Assembly: GCA_945947685.1 (NCBI GenBank)
Contig: CAMEYT010000021.1
Location: forward strand, 1 to 6,607
Origin: an uncultured Bacillota bacterium
GTDB taxonomy: Bacteria; Bacillota; Clostridia; Christensenellales; UBA1242
DNA: 6,607 bases
Direction: 5' to 3'
Notes under the pieces: model-generated
The model's database searches: none
The model's input: only the letters and a program-made list of their open reading frames with translations
What the model was told of the DNA's origin: nothing
Shown: piece after piece, positions 1 to 6,500 of the stretch
How the letters are laid out: each line of letters starts with the position of its first letter
How positions within the stretch are numbered: the stretch's first letter is position 1
Translations under genes and position numbers: made by a program

Positions 1-3000
1 CAAGCTTCCATTTCATCGAATCTCTGTCCACCAAACAACGACTTTCCTCCAAGTGGTTGTTGTGTGATCAATGAATAAGGTCCAATTGAACGTGCGTGAA
101 TCTTGGAATCAACCATATGTTCAAGTTTAAGCATATATTTCATACCGATTGTTGTTAAATTATCGAATGGCTCACCTGTTCTTCCATCATACAACTGAAC
201 TTTTCCGTCAGCTGGGAAGTTATTTTTAACAAGCAATTCTTTAATCTCGTCTCCATTAGTTCCATCGAATACTGGAGTTGCAACTTTCCAGCCTAAGCTT
301 CCTGCTACTAATCCCAAATGAACTTCAAGAACCTGTCCGATATTCATACGAGAAGGGATACCCAATGGGTTAAGAACAATATCCAAAGGACGACCGTCAG
401 CCATAAAAGGCATATCAGCTTCAGGAACAACGATTGAAACAACACCCTTATTTCCATGTCGTCCAGCCATTTTATCTCCGACTGATAGTTTTCTCTTTTG
501 AGCAATAGTAACTCTAACTACTTGTAAAACACCTGGATCAAGTTCATCTTTATTCTTCTTTGAAAATACTTGAACATCAACGACTACGCCGCCCTTCCCG
601 TGCTTAACTCTAAGTGATGTATCTCTAACTTCTCTTGCTTTATCTCCAAAGATAGCACGAAGTAATCTTTCTTCTGGTGTTAGTTCAGTTTCACCTTTTG
701 GAGTAACCTTCCCTACAAGGATATCTCCAGGTCTCACTTCAGCACCTACTCTAATAATTCCGTCTTCATCTAAGTTCTTAAGTGCTTCTTCTCCAAGGTT
801 AGGAATATCTCTTGTTATAACCTCATCTCCAAGTTTAGTTGTTCTACAAGAAATTTCTTCCTCTTTTAAGATGATTGTTGTATAAACATCTTCTTTAACT
901 AATCTTTCATTGATAATGATAGCATCTTCATAGTTATATCCTTCCCAGTTCATATATCCAACTAAAACGTTTTTACCAAGAGCAAGTTCTCCGTTTTGTG
1001 TTGCATATCCGTCATAAATTACATCTCCGGCTTTAACCTTTTCGCCTTTTTCTACACAAGGTTTTTGATTATTACAAGTCTCACCGTTTGTTCTTTCGAA
1101 TTTTGTTAATTGATATGAGTCAACTGAGCCATTATCGCAAAGAATTCTAATTTCGTCTGCACTTACATAAATAACCTTTCCAGAATGTTTTGCGATTCCG
1201 ATATGTCCGCTATCTCTAGCAACTTTATATTCAAGTCCTGTTCCTACTATTGGAGATTCAGGTCTTAGAACAGGCACAGCCTGTCTTTGCATATTCGCTC
1301 CCATCAAAGCTCTGTTTGTTTCATCAGAGTTAACGAAAGGAATTAATGCTGTCGCTACTGATACAAATTGTCTTGGAGATACATCCATATAATCTACTTT
1401 ACTTGCAGGAACCGTTACAACAGATTCTGCATGACGGCAAATAATTTGCTTATTAACGAATCTTCCCTCTTCGTCGAGTGGTTCATTTGCTTGAGCAATA
1501 AATGCTGTATCTTCAACATCAGCCATATAATAATCATAAGATTTAGAAACTATTCCAGTTTGTTTATCAACTTTTCTATAAGGTGTTTCTAAGAATCCAT
1601 ATTCATTTACTTTAACATATGAAGCTAAAGTATCAATCAATCCAATGCTTTGTCCTTCTGGGGTTTCAATAGCACAGATTCTTCCATAGTGTGTGTAGTG
1701 AATATCACGAACACCAACATCCGCTCTTTCCTTCTTAACACCTCCAGGTCCAACTGCAGATGTTCTTCTCTTTTGAGAGAGACCAGACAATGGATTATTT
1801 TGATCCATCAACTGTGATAATTGTGATTGTGCAATAAAATCTCTCAAAGCCTTGTTTACAGATTTAGGATTAATGATTTGTGAAGGTGTAACCTCGGATA
1901 ATTCTTTACCTTGTAAAGTTTCCTTAATATTTTGTGTTAATTTCTGCACGCCAGATCTGAAAGCTTTGTTGAACAAGTCTCCGACTGTGCAAAGTTTTTT
2001 ATTTGATAAGTGGTCTACCTTATCCACTCCAGCTATTCCCTCTAAAACATCGAGATAGCAACTGATTGTAGCTAAGATATCATCCATTGTAAGTGTTGTG
2101 ATAATAAGATTTTTAGCATTTGCTTTAATTGCTTCCAATCTCTTTTCTTTTGTTTTATTTGTTTTTAAGATTTGTTGTAACTCTGGATAATAAACTTCTT
2201 CTGTAATACCTAAGCTTCTTTCATCGCAAGGAATAATGTTTGACAATCTAACTCTTGCATTACCTCTCATCAAATGTTTCTTTCCATTTACTTGAACCCA
2301 AACCTCATTGATTCCTGCATCTTGAACTTTTCTAGCTGTTTCAGCAGTGAAAATTTCTCCTGCTTTAACTAAAACTTCGTCGTCTGCAATTACATTTTCA
2401 AATGCTACTAATCCTGGAAGACGATTTGCAAGAGCAAGTTTCTTATTAAATTTATATCTACCTACTCTAGAAAGATTGTAATATGCATCTGTAAAGAAAA
2501 TCATATTAATCCAGTTTCTGGTTGATTCTACAGATGGGACATCAGCCGGACGAGTTTTCTTTGCAAATTCTAACAAAGCTTCATCTTGTGATTTTTGTGG
2601 TTCTCTCTCTAATGCCATTTTAATGTATCTGTTATCACCGAAAACTTGAGAAATTTCTTTTTCCGTAAAACCAAAGCATTTTAGGAAAATACCAATTGAA
2701 ATTTTGTATTGTCTATCGAAAACGATTTTTACTGCTTCGTTTGCTCCTTGTTCGATTTCAATCCAGAATCCTCTTTCAGGAATCATTTGAGCTCTCAAAG
2801 TAGCATTATCATCCTTTTCTCTTGTTAAATATACACTTGGAGCACGAACAATTTGATTTAAAACGACTCTTTCAATTCCGTTGCAAACAAATGACCCGTT
2901 ACTGGTCATTAAAGGCAAATCTCCAAAAAACACTTCTTGTTCTGTAGTTTCACCTGTTTCGTCAACGACAAAACGAGCTTTAACTTTCATAGGAACAGAA

Positions 3001-3269
3001 TATGTAGCATTTCTTCTTTTACACTCTTTTAATGTGTATTTAGGAGAATCTCCCATTGTGAGCTCACCAAAATATAACTTTGACTTTCCGCTATAGTCAA
3101 CAACTGGTGAGAATTCATCAAGAACTTCCCTAATTCCATTTTTAATAAAGTTCTCATATGACTCTTTTTGAATACCTAAAAGGTCTGGCATTGGAGCGAT
3201 ATCTTCATGTTTAGCAAAATTATATCTTTCCGCTCTACCATATTTTTCTTTTTTAATAGTAATTGCCAT
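1..3269 (-). CDS. rpoB: DNA-directed RNA polymerase subunit beta (3' end outside the window)
   Basis: This gene encodes the beta subunit of core RNA polymerase, which with beta' forms the active centre. The reading frame is open from ATG at 3269 to the left edge, giving 1089 complete codons; about 100 C-terminal residues (rest of the clamp-binding end) are missing. The start is chosen because AAGGAG lies 7 nt upstream and the N-terminus aligns with the family. Visible landmarks are the protrusion and lobe (roughly residues 20-400), DHLSNKKL at 419-426, the rifampicin-pocket segment at 480-506, ETPEG just after it, GYNYEDA with acidic E781/D782, and GDKMAGRHGNKG with catalytic-centre lysines K933 and K941 (equivalent to E. 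coli K1065 and K1073). The last residues, GGQRFDEMEA, match the conserved region just before the C-terminus. No Proteobacteria-type insertions are present, so the length fits Bacillota. Oddities are Gln at 499 and Thr at 503 in the rifampicin pocket. Its identity is certain; rpoC is expected downstream but is not in the window. Confidence 0.99.
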   Translation of the reverse strand, partial: MAITIKKEKYGRAERYNFAKHEDIAPMPDLLGIQKESYENFIKNGIREVLDEFSPVVDYSGKSKLYFGELTMGDSPKYTLKECKRRNATYSVPMKVKARFVVDETGETTEQEVFFGDLPLMTSNGSFVCNGIERVVLNQIVRAPSVYLTREKDDNATLRAQMIPERGFWIEIEQGANEAVKIVFDRQYKISIGIFLKCFGFTEKEISQVFGDNRYIKMALEREPQKSQDEALLEFAKKTRPADVPSVESTRNWINMIFFTDAYYNLSRVGRYKFNKKLALANRLPGLVAFENVIADDEVLVKAGEIFTAETARKVQDAGINEVWVQVNGKKHLMRGNARVRLSNIIPCDERSLGITEEVYYPELQQILKTNKTKEKRLEAIKANAKNLIITTLTMDDILATISCYLDVLEGIAGVDKVDHLSNKKLCTVGDLFNKAFRSGVQKLTQNIKETLQGKELSEVTPSQIINPKSVNKALRDFIAQSQLSQLMDQNNPLSGLSQKRRTSAVGPGGVKKERADVGVRDIHYTHYGRICAIETPEGQSIGLIDTLASYVKVNEYGFLETPYRKVDKQTGIVSKSYDYYMADVEDTAFIAQANEPLDEEGRFVNKQIICRHAESVVTVPASKVDYMDVSPRQFVSVATALIPFVNSDETNRALMGANMQRQAVPVLRPESPIVGTGLEYKVARDSGHIGIAKHSGKVIYVSADEIRILCDNGSVDSYQLTKFERTNGETCNNQKPCVEKGEKVKAGDVIYDGYATQNGELALGKNVLVGYMNWEGYNYEDAIIINERLVKEDVYTTIILKEEEISCRTTKLGDEVITRDIPNLGEEALKNLDEDGIIRVGAEVRPGDILVGKVTPKGETELTPEERLLRAIFGDKAREVRDTSLRVKHGKGGVVVDVQVFSKKNKDELDPGVLQVVRVTIAQKRKLSVGDKMAGRHGNKGVVSIVVPEADMPFMADGRPLDIVLNPLGIPSRMNIGQVLEVHLGLVAGSLGWKVATPVFDGTNGDEIKELLVKNNFPADGKVQLYDGRTGEPFDNLTTIGMKYMLKLEHMVDSKIHARSIGPYSLITQQPLGGKSLFGGQRFDEMEA
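1752..1832 (-). other. Rifampicin-pocket (RRDR) segment of rpoB
   Basis: These codons give RpoB residues 480-506, which align without gaps to E. coli 507-533 (offset 27). The core QLSQLMDQNNPLS is conserved, including D489 (E. coli D516) and S495 (S522), and S504 (S531) is retained. Residue 499, equivalent to His526, is Gln (CAA at 1775-1773), and residue 503, equivalent to position 530, is Thr (ACA at 1763-1761). The Phe of position 514 is Leu487. Substitutions at position 526 are a classic cause of rifampicin resistance in other bacteria, and a natural non-His residue there occurs in rifampicin-insensitive mollicutes. Reduced rifampicin binding is therefore inferred, not shown. Confidence 0.9.
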
Positions 3270-3276
3270 ATCATTT

Positions 3277-3282
3277 CTCCTT
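3277..3282 (-). promoter_or_regulatory. Ribosome binding site of rpoB
   Basis: AAGGAG on the minus strand ends 7 nt before the ATG at 3269, the usual spacing for a strong Shine-Dalgarno. A second ATG (3274-3272) lies between the site and the chosen start, but it is only 2 nt from AAGGAG and in a different frame that reads ATG ATA TGG, so it is not the rpoB start. Confidence 0.9.
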
Positions 3283-3336
3283 AAAATTTATTGTAATTAG
3301 TGTGTATCCGTGAAAAAGTCTGTTTTAATGGTGCTT

Positions 3337-3359
3337 CCTTTTTTTAGTTAAAAAAAAGG
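3337..3359 (-). repeat. U/A hairpin immediately after the leader terminator
   Basis: CCUUUUUUU (3359-3351) and AAAAAAAGG (3345-3337) form a perfect 9-bp inverted repeat around the 5-nt loop UAACU. It shares the last three bases of the terminator stem and the U tract, so the two hairpins cannot both form completely. Because its 3' arm is made only after polymerase has passed the U tract, it cannot act as a classical antiterminator. It could form in readthrough RNA and affect stability or processing. Confidence 0.6.
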
Positions 3360-3396
3360 GCGGACGATACAAAGCCAGGTATCGCCAAAACGCCCT
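3350..3396 (-). terminator. Intrinsic terminator or attenuator in the rpoB leader
   Basis: The minus-strand RNA folds into an outer stem AGGGCG/CGCCCU (3396-3391 with 3362-3357), a 4-nt U bulge on the 5' side (3390-3387), and an inner stem GGCGAUAC/GUAUCGUC (3386-3379 with 3370-3363, including one G-U pair) closed by an 8-nt loop. Eight consecutive U residues follow (3357-3350, the first paired in the stem). This is a strong Rho-independent terminator by sequence. It lies after the promoter at 3481-3453 and before the rpoB start, so it must be partly bypassed for rpoB expression. It is also the first convincing terminator after the upstream beta-helix gene. On the plus strand the same inverted repeat is followed only by ATTTATTT, so termination there would be weaker. 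Confidence 0.85.
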
Positions 3397-3452
3397 ATTT
3401 ATTTAAATATATTCGATTACACACTTTACCACAATACTTATTCAACGCTAGT

Positions 3453-3481
3453 ATTCTACACTTATCCAAACAATTTGTCAA
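3453..3481 (-). promoter_or_regulatory. Sigma-A type promoter for rpoB
   Basis: A consensus -35 box TTGACA (3481-3476) is separated by exactly 17 bp from the near-consensus -10 box TAGAAT (3458-3453). Transcription would start near 3446 and run toward rpoB. The match is strong enough to expect high constitutive activity, which suits an essential housekeeping gene and indicates that rpoB does not depend on a promoter upstream of ribosomal-protein genes. Confidence 0.9.
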
Positions 3482-3520
3482 GTGTTTTTTCTATTTTTTT
3501 TGAAAAAAGTATGTTTTTTA
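3482..3520 (-). promoter_or_regulatory. A-tract region upstream of the rpoB promoter (UP-element-like)
   Basis: Immediately upstream of the -35 box the minus strand has A-tracts at 3490-3485 (6 A) and 3501-3494 (8 A), a T-tract at 3508-3503 and another A-tract at 3519-3514 (6 A). Their centres are about 10 bp apart or multiples of that. Such AT-rich, phased tracts are known to bend DNA and to bind the alpha-subunit C-terminal domain. The role as an UP element is inferred from position and composition only; the genome is AT-rich, which weakens the argument. Confidence 0.5.
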
Positions 3521-3585
3521 GTTGAACTTGTATGTTTCTCTTATTTTATTTTCATAATTTTTGCCCTGCTTTTAAGCATAAAGCT
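3483..3585. other. AT-rich spacer between the beta-helix gene and the rpoB promoter
   Basis: This 103-bp spacer holds no gene. Just after the beta-helix stop codon there are only weak inverted repeats (for example TGCT/AGCA with a 4-nt loop near 3578-3567) with no U tract, so I see no convincing terminator for the upstream gene here. The 8-mer AAACATAC occurs twice on the minus strand (3537-3530 and 3516-3509), 21 bp apart. The left part overlaps the A-tract region of the rpoB promoter. Confidence 0.6.
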
Positions 3586-6500
3586 CTACTTTTTAGGCAT
3601 TCTTAATGTTTGCTCAAACGTCAAATATGAAAGTGCTATAGCTTTTGATGAATTATCTGTTGGTGTAACCCAGCCATAATCAACATTAGAAGCAGTAACA
3701 TCGTCAATAGTAACATTTGATTTAGTAACATCAGAAGGACCTGTTATATCAAATTTTGTTATTCCTGTGTCTTGGTCATATTTTGGTTCTAAAGTAACTT
3801 TAGTTCCTTTTTGAAGTCCACCAACATCAACCTTCAACACTCCTTCCTTGACTATATTTTCAATAAGACCAAAGAATAATTCCTTCGATGGTGTTGCCGT
3901 AGCTGCCTTCTCTGTTCCCGCATTCAACTTGCTATACCACTGACAAACGCTTACCCCGACTTCATTTTGATGTAAAGTCAATTTTGGAGTAGAATCGCCT
4001 GAAGTAATTCTAGCTTCAAATTTTGTCGTTGGTAATGTTGCGTTCAAGACACCTGCGATGGTTGTTCCAAGATAATTATATACCACAGTATTGTCTTTTT
4101 CATTCATTGCACTGACAGCTTCACTATCTTTTAAAACATCACTCAATTCATATTTCAATCCGTTTTGTGCATTTTCTCCGTCAAAAGAACAATTAGAATT
4201 AGAAGAAGGTTCAACATATTTAACCTGTTTTTTACCTTCGATTGAACTCTTATTCTCTAGAGCTACTTCATAAGTTGTAGTTGTATAAACATTTTCAAAT
4301 TTTAATCTTGATGTTGATGTTTTTGATCCTACAACTGCACCGATATGTGTATCGATATTTTCGCTATATGCAAATGCATTTACTTTTATATTCGCCCAAG
4401 AATATGCATTTTTGAGTTCTATATTCTTATTTTCTGCAAGATATCCTATAAATCCTCCTACATAAACCGTCTTTAACAATCCTTCAACTGATAAGGTATG
4501 TTCATAAATTGCAATATTGTCCATTTTTACCGTTGACTCTGCTGCACCGATTATACCTCCAAGAGTATTCCTTGCAGAAATACTACCATCCATAACTATC
4601 TTACTGAGAGAAACGATTGATGCATCACCATTGTTATTTACGTATCCAACAATTCCTCCGACGTATTTGATTGAATTGGATAAACTTACATTCTTAATCT
4701 TGAACGAATGTCCCATATATATGTTAGCTAGGCTTCCCTTAGGCATATATCCAACAACTCCACCTACAGCTATTGGGATATAAGCATCAACAGAGAATAC
4801 TTTTTCACTTGGGGCTGTAGAGGAAGAGTCTGATGTAATCATAACATCTGAGATATTTCCAGCACACTCACCCGCAATAAGTCCACCAAAACTATAGCTC
4901 TTTATTATCATCGATTCATTTATGTTAAGTGTAATTGTAGCAGCATTTACATTCTTCGAAATTCCACCAAATACAAATCCTGCTCTGTCGGCGATTGCAT
5001 ATGCGGAGGAACTTTCAACATCTATATTCTTAATTGCAATCATTCCCGATGCATACGCATATCCTATTACATTTCCGGCATATGAAACATTTGATAAGTT
5101 GCTTCCGTTGTAAATTCCACTCGTTATAATTGCCCTTGATGCTTCAGAAGGAATAAAAGTTGCCTTACTTCCCACCTTACTGATAATATTTTTTATATTG
5201 GCACTTGTTTTAGCTAATCCAATAACACCGCCGACAATATTTTTTCCTGAAACAATTACAGTATTTGTATCTTGTCCCACTTCGTTTGATAAGTTACTAA
5301 GAACGCTAACATTTTGAATATTTGCATTTTCTATAGTTCCTACCAATGCTCCAACAATTGATGCGTTAGGGAAATTAACAAGTTTTGGAACCATTGTTAA
5401 ATTAAGAATAGCTGCATAATCAGGTTTATTGTCTCCATTATTTAGAGCTTGTTTTATGCTTCCAATATATCCTGCAGATACAACACTTTTTCCTGAAGTT
5501 ATGTTTATATTCAAGACACTCATTCCATTGCCTTCTAGTATTCCAAAGAAGTCTGTCTTGTATGTTGTAAATTCAACATCTGTATAATCTAGATTTTTAA
5601 CAATTCTAAAGTATCCTTCTCTGTCAATGTTCATATATTGTTCAAATAACTCACTTGAATGAATAATATATGGATTTAGCATTGTTCCTGGTTCTGGAGT
5701 GCCAGCTTTGTATCTATAAGAATAAGTAGTAACTCCATCTTGTGTTTCTTGACCATTACTTTCTCTAATTGAACTTGCAATTATATTTGCTGCAACAAGT
5801 TCTAATCTGCCTTGTGCAAATATCTTGCCCTGGAACGGATAAACCATACTTCCAGAATTAACTACATTCATCCAAACATTGTTATAATTTCCTCCATATG
5901 AATAGGATGCAAAATTATCCATATTGTTGAAACCTGCAACATTCAATGCACTGACGCCCTTAACAATTAAAGAATTAAGAGATTCATTTACGCCTAAATC
6001 CTTCAAATAGTAGCAATTCTCAAGGCTTCCGGTTCCTTGACCTTCTATACTTGTAACTGCAATAAAGTAGTAGTTTGTTTGTTTATTGCTTTCAAGTTTA
6101 GATGTAGAGAAGCAATTTCTAACTTTTCCACTGTTTTCATATACAAAGCCTGAGCTGTTTGCTCTTGTGTAAATTGGCATATTTGAGTAACAATCTTGAA
6201 TAACCCCTTTGTTCGAGAAAACTCCTCCTGTTACTTGAACACTCGAGTTTAGACAGCTAACGTTCCCTTCAGAGTAGATTTTACTATTGTTGATTACTCC
6301 AGATGAGTAGCTTGTCATAACGACACCACTCTCTGTATTAACGCTGACAATACCAGCTGTATTAAAGTTGATATTTTGCTCTGTTAGATTTAATAATCTT
6401 CCGCCTTTAAAGTAGCTACTTGCGATGATTTTTGTGTTAGTCCCAGCAATTCCAGCAAGAGATGCTCCCTTAGCGGAGATGAATAGATTTTCTGCTTGAG

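Larger units (their letters stand above)
3270..3446 (-). promoter_or_regulatory. Long structured 5' leader of rpoB
   Basis: The start site expected about 7 nt after the TAGAAT box (near 3446) leaves an untranslated leader of about 177 nt before the rpoB ATG. It contains, in order: a segment GUAUUGU (3437-3431) that can pair with the 5' side of the inner terminator stem; the 5' strand of a possible long-range helix (3425-3414); an intrinsic terminator hairpin (3396-3357) with its U tract; a U/A hairpin (3359-3337) that overlaps the end of the terminator; the 3' strand of the long-range helix (3310-3299); and the Shine-Dalgarno. The layout is that of a cis-acting attenuator. I do not recognise it as a named riboswitch or ribosomal-protein leader. 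The pairings were read by eye and the regulatory role is inferred. Confidence 0.6.

Noticed and set aside
1368..3096. Several plus-strand frames of 65-75 codons opposite rpoB
   Set aside because: They are antisense to well-conserved rpoB sequence, lack ribosome binding sites and encode no recognisable protein.
3290..3295. TACAAT as a -10 box for a second rpoB promoter downstream of the terminator
   Set aside because: At 16-18 bp upstream there is only CTTTTT-like sequence and no TTGACA-like box or extended -10, so the match is expected by chance in AT-rich DNA.
3395..3445. Possible leader peptide in the rpoB leader (TTG start, 16 codons, TAG touching the terminator stem)
   Set aside because: The start would be at the 5' end of the transcript with no Shine-Dalgarno, uses TTG, and has no run of a regulatory amino acid. 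A shorter GTG frame in the same place is no better.
3503..3519. A6/T6 inverted repeat as a terminator for the beta-helix gene
   Set aside because: The stem is only A-U pairs with no G-C pairs, so it would be too weak to terminate; it is better read as part of the A-tract region.
3482..3679. Plus-strand frame of 65 codons, rich in Phe and Leu, resembling a small membrane protein
   Set aside because: It runs through the poly-T tracts of the rpoB promoter region and overlaps the end of the beta-helix gene antisense. It has no ribosome binding site, and its hydrophobicity comes from TTT codons in homopolymers.
4091..5113. Plus-strand frames opposite the beta-helix gene
   Set aside because: They lie antisense to a continuous 1006-codon frame with regular GLUG-type repeats, have no ribosome binding sites and repeat Pro/Thr/Ile-rich sequence that mirrors the Gly/Val/Asn codons of the real gene.
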